A stretch of 64,000 bases of DNA from Hippea maritima DSM 10411 (GCF_000194135.1 NC_015318.1:1308501-1372500); one strand, 5' to 3'; shown: positions 17,607 to 27,107, numbered from the stretch's first letter. Numbers and translations: made by a program. The notes: a model not told the origin generated them from the sequence alone.

Positions 17607-18725
17607 CTACTTAGAAAAAATAGAATAGATTTCGCCATCTCGTGAAACAACAAACAGCCTATCACAGCAGTAAAGCATGCCACTACTAAACTCATCACCT
17701 AAATCCTTTATATCCAAAACCTTGCCATTTAAGTAATCTAAAGCTATAAGCTTACCTTGTTGTGTTAAAGCAAAAACAACCCTACCTATAACCTTTAAAC
17801 TATAAATATTACCCTCGTCGGTGAGCTTTGTCTTCCATATCGTCTCACCGCCGCTTTTATCTAAGCAATACAGGTTACCTTCCTCATCGGCTAAATAAAG
17901 ACCAAATATACTCTGCTGTATATTTGAATATGTGGAAATCTTTCTTTTCCAAACAATAGACCCATCTTCACGGCTTACAGCCTCTGTATAACCATTGGTA
18001 GTTGTTATATAAATTTTACCCCCTGAAGATACAGGGGTTGTATCGCTATCTATAAACATGTTGCCTTCCCCAACCTGGGCTTCCCAAATTTGATCACCTT
18101 TATAAGAGATTTTATCCACACTACCATCATCAAAACCTACATACAATCCATCATCACCAAACAAAATACCCGAGAAACCTCTAATATCAAGCATATTGAA
18201 CTCACCATGTGTATATTTCCATACAGTGCTTAAATCATTATCGCTCAAGCAGTAGACTGTATCATTCTCAACAGTCACATACACTTTATCTGATTTTGTA
18301 TATATCCTGCCAACTACAGGAAAATCAAATTGCCTCTTAGCTAAAACCTTGCCTGTCTTTAAATCAACTTTATATAGCCCACCCTTATTCGTACCAACAA
18401 ACAGATAGCTACCCTCTACACCCAAAGCAACCTCTACAGGTTCATCTTCAAATTCAACAACAAGTCTCTTTGTTTCTTTCTTTGGGTCTATTTCATAAAC
18501 TTCACCATCCAAATTTCCTATATAAAGAAAACCGTCATGACTTGTTAAATAAGCTTTATACCCCACATTATCTACATCAGCCACACTTTCGTAATCAATT
18601 GGGGGTGCAAGAGACTGACTTAGTTGCTTATGTTCCTCAACCTTCAAAACAAACTTATTGGAGCTTGAACACGAAGATAAAGCAAACGCAATTAATACTA
18701 AAATAAAACTAACTATTTTTCTCAT
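17607..18725 (-). CDS. PQQ-like beta-propeller lipoprotein (BamB-like)
   Basis: A lipoprotein signal peptide ends in LSSC (Cys19), giving a lipid-anchored protein facing the periplasm. The rest consists of repeated beta-propeller blades of the PQQ/WD type, for example SHDGFLYIGNLDGEVYEID, GKVLAKRQFDFPVVG and GETIWKTKL, as in BamB, the scaffold lipoprotein of the outer-membrane protein assembly machine. Length 372 is close to BamB (about 390). BamB function is inferred from architecture; other PQQ-repeat lipoproteins look alike. Its start overlaps the end of the PHP gene (18709) by 17 nt. Confidence 0.8.
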   Translation of the reverse strand: MRKIVSFILVLIAFALSSCSSSNKFVLKVEEHKQLSQSLAPPIDYESVADVDNVGYKAYLTSHDGFLYIGNLDGEVYEIDPKKETKRLVVEFEDEPVEVALGVEGSYLFVGTNKGGLYKVDLKTGKVLAKRQFDFPVVGRIYTKSDKVYVTVENDTVYCLSDNDLSTVWKYTHGEFNMLDIRGFSGILFGDDGLYVGFDDGSVDKISYKGDQIWEAQVGEGNMFIDSDTTPVSSGGKIYITTTNGYTEAVSREDGSIVWKRKISTYSNIQQSIFGLYLADEEGNLYCLDKSGGETIWKTKLTDEGNIYSLKVIGRVVFALTQQGKLIALDYLNGKVLDIKDLGDEFSSGMLYCCDRLFVVSRDGEIYSIFSK

Positions 18726-19383
18726 TATATCTCCTTTTTAGTAGTTTTTCCAACATCTCCTCGCTGTTCAAAAACGCTTCAGAGACTTCATCATCATTCA
18801 TGCCGCACCCTTTAAGAACAACACCTGCAAACTCTTTGGTTATCAAATTGTGGGGTGAGTGGGTGTCCGTATTAAGCATATACTTAGCCCCTGCTGACCT
18901 GGCCATCCTAAAAACATGCCCATTTGTAAAACTATGACCACTTCGGGCGCTAATTTCCAAATAAACGCCTTTTTCAGCCGCAAGTTCTGCCTCTTTTAAA
19001 TTTATAAGCCCGGGATGGGCAAGTATGTCACAGCCTGCTTCTATAGCAGCCAAATTTGTACCCTTAGCTACAGGCTCAACAGGACTTTCGCCGTGTACAA
19101 CCACCACCTGGGCAGACAACTCTTTTGCTTTTAGAACAGCATCTTTTATTAATTCGGGAGGAACATGAGTTATTTCAACACCGTAAAACACATACAATCC
19201 AAAGTATTTTTCAAGGCCTGCTACAGCCTTTTTCACATTTTCAATAACAAATTCCATATTAGAGAAATCGACATGGTCAGTAAATGCTATGGCACGGTAT
19301 CCTATATCTTTAGCCCTTCTTGCAAGCTCTGAAGGTATAAGCTCTCCATCGCTGAACAACGTATGCGTATGCAAATCAATCAT
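18709..19383 (-). CDS. PHP-domain metal-dependent hydrolase (histidinol-phosphatase-like)
   Basis: The sequence begins MIDLHTHTLFSDGELIPSEL, the PHP metal-binding start (HxH), and continues with FTDHVDFSN, VFYGVEITHV, VVVHGE, DILAHPG and NTDTHSPH, which together supply the histidines and aspartates of a tri-metal site. At 224 residues it is a stand-alone PHP phosphoesterase; relatives include histidinol phosphatase and nucleotide or RNA phosphatases. No histidine genes adjoin it, so the substrate is open. It is the first gene of the minus-strand series leading to ftsH and is divergent from rpsA. Confidence 0.85.
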   Translation of the reverse strand: MIDLHTHTLFSDGELIPSELARRAKDIGYRAIAFTDHVDFSNMEFVIENVKKAVAGLEKYFGLYVFYGVEITHVPPELIKDAVLKAKELSAQVVVVHGESPVEPVAKGTNLAAIEAGCDILAHPGLINLKEAELAAEKGVYLEISARSGHSFTNGHVFRMARSAGAKYMLNTDTHSPHNLITKEFAGVVLKGCGMNDDEVSEAFLNSEEMLEKLLKRRYNEKNS

Positions 19384-19427
19384 AGCAAAATTTTAAGTTT
19401 TACTAACAAAGGTGTCAAGCTTATTTA

Positions 19428-19456
19428 TTGACACAAACTTAAGCTATAGTTATAAT
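19428..19456 (+). promoter_or_regulatory. Consensus sigma-70 promoter of rpsA
   Basis: TTGACA at 19428-19433 and TATAAT at 19451-19456, separated by exactly 17 bp, are a perfect housekeeping promoter. The start of transcription would be near 19463, some 25 nt before the ribosome-binding site and ATG of rpsA. Confidence 0.9.
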
Positions 19457-19489
19457 GCTTAAAAATTGGAAAAGAAGGGGGTTGGTATT

Positions 19490-21043
19490 ATGTCAAACGC
19501 GGAAAAGGATACACAAATCACACCTAATTATGATGATGTATTTAAAAATTTTGGAAGTGGAGACATAGTAAAAGGAAAGGTAATAGATGTAAGAGGAGAT
19601 GATGTCTTCGTTGATATAGGTTACAAATCAGAGGGCATAATAAAAGCCAGGGAATTTATGGATGATGATGGCAACTTAAACGTTAAAGTAGGAGATGAAA
19701 TCGAGGCTGTCTTTTTCAATAGAACAGATCCGGATGGTTTTGAAATATTATCAAAGGCTGCAGCAGACAGAATCAAAGGATGGAATAAGGTAAAACAGGC
19801 TTATAAAGAAGGAAAAACCATCAAAGGCAAGATTAACAGTGTAGTAAATGGTGGATTTACTGTAAAAATAGATGGATTTTTAGCATTTTTGCCTGGTTCT
19901 CAAGTGGAGTTAAAACCTATAAAGAACTATCCTTCATATGTTGGTAAAGAATTTGAGTTTAAAGTTGTAAATATAAACGAAAGTAAGAGAAACGCCGTTC
20001 TTTCCAGAAAAGTACTACTTGAAGAAGAAGAAAGACAAAGGCAACAGGAATTGTGGGAAAAGATAAAAGAAGGTGCTATTTTAAAGGGCAGGGTAAAGAA
20101 TATAACAGATTATGGCGTATTTGTGGATTTAGGTGGGGTTGACGGTCTTGTTCATATTACGGATATGTCATACAGCAGGGTATCCCATCCATCTGAGCTT
20201 GTAAATTTAGATGATGAGGTTGAGGTAAAGATAATAAAGATAGAGGAAAATGAGGGCAAAAAAAAGATATATCTGGGCATGAAACAGTTATCCGAAGACC
20301 CCTGGAAAAACATAGAAGAAAAGTTTAGCGTGGGTAATATGGTAAAAGGTAAAATAGTAAACATAGTTGACTATGGTTTATTTGTAGAGATAGATAAGGG
20401 CATAGAAGGGCTTGTACACAAAAGCGAGATAAGTTATGACAAATACCCACCAAAGTTTGAAGAAACCTATAAGATTGGTGATGAGGTTGATGTAAAGATA
20501 ACAAATATAGACAAAGAGAACAGACGTATGTCACTTTCAATAAAACAAACAAAGCCATATCCATGGGATAACATAGAGGAAAATTACAAGCCGGGCGACA
20601 TAGTTGAGGGTGTAGTAACAGGTATAAAGGATTTTGGTATTTTTGTAAAGCTACAAGAGGGTGTTGAGGGTTTAATCCATGAAAACGACCTATCATGGGA
20701 CAAAGAAGACAAACCGCAAATAAATCTTAAAGATACTATAAAGGCCAAGGTTTTGAATATAGACAAAGAAAAAGAAAGAATAGCCTTAGGGCTTAAACAA
20801 CTTACCAAAGATCCTTGGGAAGATATAGACAAAAAATACAGTGTGGGCGACGAAATCGAGGCAAGGGTAGTTAGCGTAAAACCGTTTGGGGCTTTTGTTA
20901 AAATAGAAAAAGGGGTAGAAAGTTTAGTTCCAAAGAGTGAATTCAATAACATTCAACCTCAAATTGATGAAACGGTAAAGATAAGAATTATAAGAATAGA
21001 CAAAGACAAAAAAAGATTGATATCAAGCTTTATAAACGAATAG
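19490..21043 (+). CDS. rpsA: 30S ribosomal protein S1
   Basis: S1 binds mRNA on the small subunit and helps initiation on weak or structured leaders. Six S1/OB repeats are visible, beginning GDIVKGKVIDV, GKTIKGKINSV, GAILKGRVKNI, GNMVKGKIVNI, GDIVEGVVTGI and GDEIEARVVSV, the middle ones with the usual GLVH sequence. I start at the ATG at 19490, preceded by AAGGGGG; an upstream TTG at 19466 is closer to the promoter than a leader would allow. 517 residues. Followed 12 bp later by sppA. Confidence 0.95.
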   Translation: MSNAEKDTQITPNYDDVFKNFGSGDIVKGKVIDVRGDDVFVDIGYKSEGIIKAREFMDDDGNLNVKVGDEIEAVFFNRTDPDGFEILSKAAADRIKGWNKVKQAYKEGKTIKGKINSVVNGGFTVKIDGFLAFLPGSQVELKPIKNYPSYVGKEFEFKVVNINESKRNAVLSRKVLLEEEERQRQQELWEKIKEGAILKGRVKNITDYGVFVDLGGVDGLVHITDMSYSRVSHPSELVNLDDEVEVKIIKIEENEGKKKIYLGMKQLSEDPWKNIEEKFSVGNMVKGKIVNIVDYGLFVEIDKGIEGLVHKSEISYDKYPPKFEETYKIGDEVDVKITNIDKENRRMSLSIKQTKPYPWDNIEENYKPGDIVEGVVTGIKDFGIFVKLQEGVEGLIHENDLSWDKEDKPQINLKDTIKAKVLNIDKEKERIALGLKQLTKDPWEDIDKKYSVGDEIEARVVSVKPFGAFVKIEKGVESLVPKSEFNNIQPQIDETVKIRIIRIDKDKKRLISSFINE

Positions 21044-21055
21044 CATAAAAATTTG

Positions 21056-21892
21056 ATGATAAAAAAGGCTACTTTAGCCGTTGTTTTATTAACCATAATT
21101 GTATTTATAGTAAGTATGGTTTATTTTGCTTTCAATGTACCGAATGTGGCTGTTTTATCTATAAACGGCGTCATAAACCAAAAGAAGACAGATAACTGGA
21201 TCAGGGCATTAAATAAGATAAAAAGAGAATCTAATATAAAAGCAGTATTATTGAAAATAGATTCACCTGGCGGGGAAGCTGTATCAAGTCAACGTTTATA
21301 TTTTGCCATCAAAGACTTATCAAAAACAAAACCTGTTGTTTGCCTTATAGAAACAATAGGTGCAAGTGGAGCCTACTATGCAGCATCAGCATCAAATAAA
21401 ATTGTATCCTATCCCGCATCTATAATAGGCAGTATAGGCGTATTATTCGAGACACTGAACGTTGCCAAACTATCAAAACGCTTAGGGGTTAAGGCTTTTG
21501 TTGTAAAAAGCGGAAAGTTGAAAGATGCTGGTAACCCATTCAGAGAGCCCACAAAAGAAGACGAAGAGATGATAAACAATGTGGTTAATGACATATACAA
21601 TCAATTTTTAGACGATGTAGCAAGAGGGCGCAATATGGAATCACAAAAGCTAAAAAGATACGCAAATGGCAGTATATTTAGCGGTAGACTAGCCCTAAAA
21701 ATAGGCCTTGTAGACTCAACAGGTGGCCTTAAAGATGCAAAGAAATACATAAAAAGATTGACCAAAATAAAAAAAATAAAACTCTACAGTTTCAACAGAA
21801 AACCCAGTACAGCAGGAAAACTGCTCAAAGGGTTAGCAGAAAATATAATTGAATTATTAGAAAGACCTTCTGTAAAAGCCATATACCAATGA
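21056..21892 (+). CDS. sppA: Signal peptide peptidase SppA (S49 serine protease)
   Basis: Membrane protease that degrades cleaved signal peptides. A single N-terminal membrane helix (about 5-27) anchors a short-form SppA domain: IDSPGGEAVSSQ (oxyanion region), GASGAYYAA with the nucleophile serine near residue 104, and the later SGKLKDAGNPFRE with the general-base lysine. This is the short, bacillus-like form (278 residues), not the double-length E. coli one. ATG at 21056 is preferred to the TTG at 21053. It lies 12 bp after rpsA and overlaps the next gene by 4 nt. Confidence 0.92.
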   Translation: MIKKATLAVVLLTIIVFIVSMVYFAFNVPNVAVLSINGVINQKKTDNWIRALNKIKRESNIKAVLLKIDSPGGEAVSSQRLYFAIKDLSKTKPVVCLIETIGASGAYYAASASNKIVSYPASIIGSIGVLFETLNVAKLSKRLGVKAFVVKSGKLKDAGNPFREPTKEDEEMINNVVNDIYNQFLDDVARGRNMESQKLKRYANGSIFSGRLALKIGLVDSTGGLKDAKKYIKRLTKIKKIKLYSFNRKPSTAGKLLKGLAENIIELLERPSVKAIYQ

Positions 21893-22784
21893 TAAGGCTA
21901 AACTTAATAAAAAACCAACTACCTATAGAGATAGATTTACCAAAATCCATAAAAAACAGACAGAAAGCATTTATTGCAGCTGTAGGATTAAGCATACTTA
22001 TTCTTTTGGCCCCTGCGGCATATTATATCTTTAAATTAATCAAAACTACAAATAAACAACCAGAAAAAGTAACTCTAAAAGTGGAAAAACCAGGAAAAAA
22101 AGAAGCTAAAACAAAGCCACCGATATCGCTACAGCAAAAAAAATCAAAACCTAAAAAAGAAGTTCAAACCAAAAAAGCAGTAAACTTCAAACCACTTAAA
22201 GGCGCTCTATTTAAGATTGAGATAGCCTTAGAGGATATACCCAAAAACTCATTCTCTAATCAAACAACCACAGCCCTACCACCGCTACCTCCAAGTCTAA
22301 AACCATTACCCCCCAAACAAAAAATTGACAACAAAACAAAACAAAACAAAAGTCAGATATACGAGGTAAAAATAAAAACACCATACAAGACCAAATTACA
22401 AAATTTACTCAACAAATTAGGAATACATTACACCACAAAAAGCTTTAAAAAAAACTCAAAAACAATTTACGATGTCTATATAGGAGGACTATACAGCTAC
22501 CCAGATGTTTTGAAGTTTGCAAAAATTTTAAAAAGTAAAGGGTATAGGGTATATTCAATTACCAACCTAAACCTTTTATTTTATGTATGCGTAGATAAAA
22601 AAGTAAATAAAAAGAAAGCTGTAGCATATCAGCAAGCCTGGGCAAAAACCAGCTTCAAATTGATTTTAAAAAAAAGAACAACTCAGAAAACCTATTATGA
22701 ATTTAGTTTTGCAACAGAAGATAAAAATATTATTAAAACCTTGAAAAAAAACGGCTTTTGGCCTATAATCAGGCAAATAAAAAA

Positions 22785-22794
<10 letters not shown>
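21889..22794 (+). CDS. Membrane-anchored protein with a SPOR-like C-terminal region, overlapping tRNA-Pro
   Basis: A bitopic protein of 301 residues: short N-terminal cytoplasmic part, one membrane helix (about 27-49), a long Lys/Pro-rich linker (about 55-165) and a C-terminal region with YDVYIGGLYSYPDVLKFAK and a following 'LKSKGYRVYSI', which resembles a SPOR peptidoglycan-binding repeat; a second, weaker copy may follow. SPOR domains bind denuded glycan at division sites; here this is inference. It is coupled to sppA by ATGA overlap. Its last three codons, including the TAG stop (22792-22794), lie inside the 5' acceptor stem and junction of tRNA-Pro. Confidence 0.6.
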
Positions 22795-22862
<68 letters not shown>

Positions 22863-22903
22863 TTTTTAATCCTAACCAACCCCTAGATAAAAAAGGAGAG
22901 CTT

Positions 22904-23281
22904 ATGATTAAAAGAGTAAGTAAATTTTTACTTATTATGGTTATATTGCTGTTTTTCGCACAAAAAGCAGTAATCGCTGGGGACGTATGTAGCTTTGTAG
23001 GCTCAGATGAAAGTTGTCAGAATGCTCCGGTTGGGGCGCTGTGCGATGCAGGTGGAGTAGAAGGCGTATGTGCACCAAAAAGCCGAACTGCCGGCATTAT
23101 AAGCTGCGTCTGCGTTGTGGGCAAACCACACAAAACGCATAAATGCAAAGAGGGCTATAGGTGGTCACCTGTTAAAAATCAATGTTTAAAACCTATGGGG
23201 TCAAGCCCAGATGGCAGCGTCAATTGCATCCCACCGTATTATTGGTATGGCCCTGATAACAACTGCGAGATATTATTTTAA
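22904..23281 (+). CDS. Small cysteine-rich secreted protein
   Basis: A 125-residue protein with a clear signal peptide (KRV..., hydrophobic core LLIMVILLFFA, likely cleavage after VIAG). The mature part has ten cysteines in about 100 residues in the order VC, SC, LC, VC, SC-VC, KC, QC, NC, NC, suggesting up to five disulfides. Pieces such as CKEGYRWSPVKNQCLKP and CIPPYYWYGPDNNC look like two related Cys-bounded loops. AAGGAGAG precedes the ATG at 22904. I do not recognise the family. It stands alone between tRNA-Pro and the cstA leader. Confidence 0.75.
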   Translation: MIKRVSKFLLIMVILLFFAQKAVIAGDVCSFVGSDESCQNAPVGALCDAGGVEGVCAPKSRTAGIISCVCVVGKPHKTHKCKEGYRWSPVKNQCLKPMGSSPDGSVNCIPPYYWYGPDNNCEILF

Positions 23282-23432
23282 GGCCAACATAAAAAATCAA
23301 TGCATATAATTTAAAACAAAAGCATACCAACTAAACAATTAATCGCTGCTTTTTACTTTTCAAACCATATAGTTAACATTAAATTGTTTACTTAGCTGTA
23401 TTTATCATTTTGTAATATTTTTTAATTTATTA

Positions 23433-23460
23433 TTGATTTTTCTTTTCTTAGTAGTAAAAT
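23433..23460 (+). promoter_or_regulatory. Probable promoter of the cstA gene
   Basis: TTGATT (23433-23438) and TAAAAT (23455-23460) are 16 bp apart in an AT-rich 240-bp gap. About 55 nt of leader would follow before the GGGGGAGG ribosome-binding site of cstA. Confidence 0.5.
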
Positions 23461-23521
23461 AGCCAAGATGATGCAAAGGTTTTTTTGTTTAATAAAAAAC
23501 TTCTTTTGAGGGGGAGGTATT

Positions 23522-25249
23522 ATGAATGCTACTGTTTTGGTTATCGTAGGCTTAATAATATACGTAGTATTCTACAAAGCCTACGGAGGATTTCTTCAAA
23601 AATCTATAGTTGGTAAATCAGACCAAGAGGTTCCATCAAAAAGGCTTTTCGACAATGTGGATTATGTACCTGCAAACAAGTATGTTTTATTTGGCCACCA
23701 TTTTGCATCTATTGCAGGTGCAGCACCTATTGTAGGACCTGCAATTGCCCTTGCATAGGGATGGCTTCCAGCCCTTCTTTGGGTTTGGTTTGGAAATGTA
23801 TTTATAGGAGCCGTGCATGACTATCTGTCATTAATGAGCTCTGTAAGATATGACGGACACTCTGTTCAGTGGGTTGCAGGAAAGGTTATCAAAAAGAGAA
23901 CTTCTTATATCTTTGCATGGTTTATCTTGTTTGTTCTTATACTCGTTGTTGCAGCTTTTGGAGCAGTTTTAGGCGGCATTTTTGTAAAACAACCTGCAGT
24001 GCCCACAGCTTATTTCTTGCAGATAGCTTTTGCTCTAGCACTAGGCTTTGTCATGTATAAAATGAAAGCAAATTTCGGTATATCCACAATCCTGGCAATA
24101 ATACTTTTGGCCACCTCTATAATAGCGGCTAAGTATTACCCATTCCATGCATCCTACAAAACTTGGATGGTGGTATTTTTAGTTTATATAATCATAGCAG
24201 CAGCTCTACCTGTAAACATCCTGCTCCAGCCAAGGGACTACATGAATGCATGGCTTTTGGTATTTGGGTTATTTTTGGGTGGCATAGCGGTAATACTGGC
24301 ATTTAAACCCATGACAATACCTCAGGTTACTATGTTTTCTGCCCCTATTATTGGCGGTCAACCTACACCATTTTGGCCTGCTATACCGCTAATTATAGCA
24401 TGTGGCTCACTGAGCGGTTTCCATGCACTTGTTGCAAGTGGAACAACCTCAAAACAGCTGGCCGATGAAGTCGAGGGATTATTTATAGGATATGGTTCCA
24501 TGCTTACAGAAGGATTCCTATCCACGCTTGTCATTTTATCTATAGGAATAGCAGGTATGGGCATAGTTGGCGCAGACAAGGCAAAAGAATTAACATCAAC
24601 AGCAAGCTATTTCGGGACACATTATATAGGTGTAATGAAAGTAAATGGAGGCCCAGTTGGAATATTCGCAAAATCCTATGCAACTGTGGTTAATGGTGTA
24701 TTAGGTATACCAAAAGCCTTTATGATAATATTGGCGGCTATGTGGGTAGCATCGTTTGCCATGACAACCTTAGATACAACCAATAGATTGGCAAGATACA
24801 CATTCGCAGAAATATTTGAACCACTGAAAGATAGTTCTAAGGGGCTATACGACTTATTCACAAACAAATGGATAGCCTCGTTTATACCCGCAGCCATAGG
24901 AATCGGCCTTGCTTGGAGTGGAGAATGGAAAGTTATATGGCCTGCCTTTGGCGCTGCAAACCAGATGCTTGCATCTATTGCCTTATTCACGGCAGCAGCC
25001 TGGGTTATGAGGGTTCAGAAAAAACCATCTTGGCCTGTATTTGCCCCTGCAATATTCTTATGGATAACCGTTACGCTTGCAATGGTGTGGTATCTAATAA
25101 AGGTAATACCTGTATTTATGCATAAAAGCCCTGTTCAGGCATACACACTTGGTGCAATAATGGTTATTATGTTAATTTTAAACCTCATTCTCATTTACGA
25201 TTTCTCAAAACCCGATAAAACCCAGAAGTTTGCCAAAGATAATGCTTGA
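23522..25249 (+). pseudogene. cstA: Carbon starvation protein CstA, interrupted by one in-frame amber codon
   Basis: CstA-family peptide/pyruvate importer of the inner membrane. The reading frame starts MNATVLVIVG and runs to GPAIALA, where codon 79 is TAG (23756-23758). The same frame goes on without a break, GWLPALLWVWFGNVFIGAVHD, to a normal end at 25249. Homologues have tryptophan at this place (AIxxxWGWLPA), so a single G-to-A change of TGG explains the stop. Full length would be 575 codons with more than a dozen membrane helices, normal for the family, and all later motifs (FHALVASGTTSKQL, WAAFGAANQ-like segment) are intact. Either a very recent nonsense mutation, a sequencing error, or suppression. 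It begins the group that runs into the ArsA-type ATPase gene. Confidence 0.88.
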
Positions 25250-25508
25250 GGGATTCTTTAAAAATTTAGAAGCATTCATAGAAGGCTTTAAACAGCAAAG
25301 CACATCGGCTATAGAGCTTCAGTTGCACGAGATGGAAAATGCATTTGCACTTGTATGTTTCGGTTCTCTAATGGGTATGCCATCCCCTCCAAGCTATTTG
25401 GGGATGGCCCTTCTGCCCTATTTAGAGCATGAAATAAAAGTTATGATATTTAAGTCGGAAAGATTGGATGACAAAATTGCTGAGTTCTTTGATTTGAGTG
25501 ACATATGA
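25242..25508 (+). CDS. Hypothetical 88-residue protein of the ArsA-ATPase operon
   Basis: A small protein I do not recognise: MLEGFFKNLEAFIEGFKQQS, a helix, then a hydrophobic middle (FALVCFGSLMGMPSPPSYLG) and an acidic C-terminal helix. It starts 8 nt before the end of cstA and ends in an ATGA overlap with the ATPase gene, so translation is coupled on both sides. A partner or substrate-adaptor of the ATPase is possible; this is inference from position only. Confidence 0.65.
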   Translation: MLEGFFKNLEAFIEGFKQQSTSAIELQLHEMENAFALVCFGSLMGMPSPPSYLGMALLPYLEHEIKVMIFKSERLDDKIAEFFDLSDI

Positions 25509-26416
25509 AGAACATCATATTTTTCTTAGGTAAAGGTGGTACAGGCAAAACAACATCGTCTGTAGGTTTTGCTTATTATCTGGCAGACCAATCCAGAAGC
25601 GTCTATCTTGCCTCAATTGACCCTGCCCACAATATAGGAGATATAATTTCAAACAACAATTTAAAAGGTTCAACAAATATATATAAAGAACTATACGCAG
25701 AGGAAATAGACACGGAGTTCTATCTAAAAAAGTTCATAAGCACCACAACAAAGAGAATGAAAGAAACCTACCGATACTTACAAATTATAAACTTGGATTC
25801 GATGCTCGATATAATGAAATATTCACCTGGAATGGAAGAATACGCCATAATGTATGCACTAAAAGACAAGATAGAATCAAACCTGGATAAAGACTACATA
25901 ATCATAGACACACCGCCAACGGGTCTAATGTTAAAGATATTTGCCCTACCCATAACATCAAAGATGTGGATAGACAAACTCATAAAATGGAGAAAGAAAA
26001 TTATCCAAACAAGAGGGGCGATAAAAAACATAAATCCCAAGACTATAGATGATGAGCTTGCAACAACCGAAAAAGACGATAAAATCTTAAAAGAGCTTGG
26101 ATTGCAATCACAAACAGTGGAGTTTCTGGTTGGCCTATTAAGGGATAAAAATAAAACAAAAACGGTTATTATAACTAACGAGGACAGCCTCTCTTTAAGT
26201 GAAAGCAGAAGAATTGCAGAAGGACTAAATTATCTATCTATACCATTAAACTTAATTGTTTTAAACAAAAAAGGCTTAATGAACAAGCCTGAAAAATTAG
26301 AAAACTACTTTGATAATATTGATATAACAGAAGTACCTTTCATAGAAAACGCAACAGACATAAAAAACATCAAAAAACTATGTCAAGCTTGGGCTAAAAA
26401 GGTGTTGAATGAGTAG
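25505..26416 (+). CDS. ArsA/GET3-family ATPase
   Basis: A P-loop ATPase of the SIMIBI class with the deviant Walker A KGGTGKTT (residues 10-17), IDPAHNIGD (switch I, the 'A' motif of ArsA-type proteins), and IIDTPPTGLMLKIF (Walker B/switch II). At 303 residues it is a single ATPase half, as in GET3 and bacterial single-domain ArsA. Arsenical pump and GET-type tail-anchor roles are both known in the family; no ars genes adjoin it. It overlaps the preceding small gene (ATGA) and the next membrane-protein gene (8 nt). Confidence 0.85.
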   Translation: MKNIIFFLGKGGTGKTTSSVGFAYYLADQSRSVYLASIDPAHNIGDIISNNNLKGSTNIYKELYAEEIDTEFYLKKFISTTTKRMKETYRYLQIINLDSMLDIMKYSPGMEEYAIMYALKDKIESNLDKDYIIIDTPPTGLMLKIFALPITSKMWIDKLIKWRKKIIQTRGAIKNINPKTIDDELATTEKDDKILKELGLQSQTVEFLVGLLRDKNKTKTVIITNEDSLSLSESRRIAEGLNYLSIPLNLIVLNKKGLMNKPEKLENYFDNIDITEVPFIENATDIKNIKKLCQAWAKKVLNE

Positions 26417-27038
26417 CGCATACATAACAATTTTCATAGGTATAAGTGTTGCTATAAGCTTGGTATATATTGCGGGGTATAAGAAAAATATAAAGATAAT
26501 GAAGGAAATGGCAAAGAGTTTGGAATCTGCACTAAACCCAAAAGACAAGCTTTATACCTATTTAGGTGGGGTTTTAGGCTTCTCAGCTGAATACAAAGTG
26601 GATGGATTCAAAAAGGTTTTTATTAACTTAAGACTCATACCACGACAAAGCATACTTTACTTGCCGTTTATGTTTGTAACCAGCGGAAAGGATAGCCTAC
26701 AGATCATGTTTTATACAGAAAAGCCCATAAGAGGAGAGTTTCACATAATAAAAGAGGACCCATTAAAGCTTGCAAAACCCAAAATATACAACAGGGAGAA
26801 GCTAAGTAAAGAAATCTCAACAATAAACAATAAAAAGTATGAAATACTCAAAGATTCTAATAGATACTCAAATTTCAAAAACCTCATAAAGCTATTCAAT
26901 GACAAACACTTCAATCACCTTGCCATCACAAAAGAAAATAGCATAGTTTATATAAATCTACTCTTTTATAAAATGAATTATAAAGAATTTAAAAACTCTC
27001 TTAAAAAAACCGCAGATTTTATAAAAAGCTCTATCTAA
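26409..27038 (+). CDS. Hypothetical membrane-anchored protein of the ArsA-ATPase operon
   Basis: A 209-residue protein with one N-terminal membrane helix (about 4-24) and a basic, soluble remainder: KDKLYTYLGGVLGFSAEYKV followed by beta-rich sequence. I do not recognise the domain. Its start lies inside the end of the ATPase gene, a strong sign of coupled expression, so a membrane partner of the ATPase is a reasonable guess. It ends 69 bp before the ankyrin gene, which has its own promoter. Confidence 0.65.
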   Translation: MSSAYITIFIGISVAISLVYIAGYKKNIKIMKEMAKSLESALNPKDKLYTYLGGVLGFSAEYKVDGFKKVFINLRLIPRQSILYLPFMFVTSGKDSLQIMFYTEKPIRGEFHIIKEDPLKLAKPKIYNREKLSKEISTINNKKYEILKDSNRYSNFKNLIKLFNDKHFNHLAITKENSIVYINLLFYKMNYKEFKNSLKKTADFIKSSI

Positions 27039-27049
27039 TTGGAAAATAA

Positions 27050-27077
27050 TTGAATTCAACCAAATTTTATTTATACT
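27050..27077 (+). promoter_or_regulatory. Probable promoter of the ankyrin-repeat gene
   Basis: TTGAAT (27050-27055) and TATACT (27072-27077), 16 bp apart, lie 30 bp before the ATG at 27108, which has AGAGGAAGAG in front of it. Confidence 0.55.
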
Positions 27078-27107
27078 CTTTCTATAGAATAAACAGAGGA
27101 AGAGAAG

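Noticed and set aside
23756-23758. Pyrrolysine at the cstA amber codon
   Set aside because: Homologues have tryptophan there, TAG is used as a normal stop in several neighbouring genes, and no pyl genes are in the window. A point mutation is simpler.
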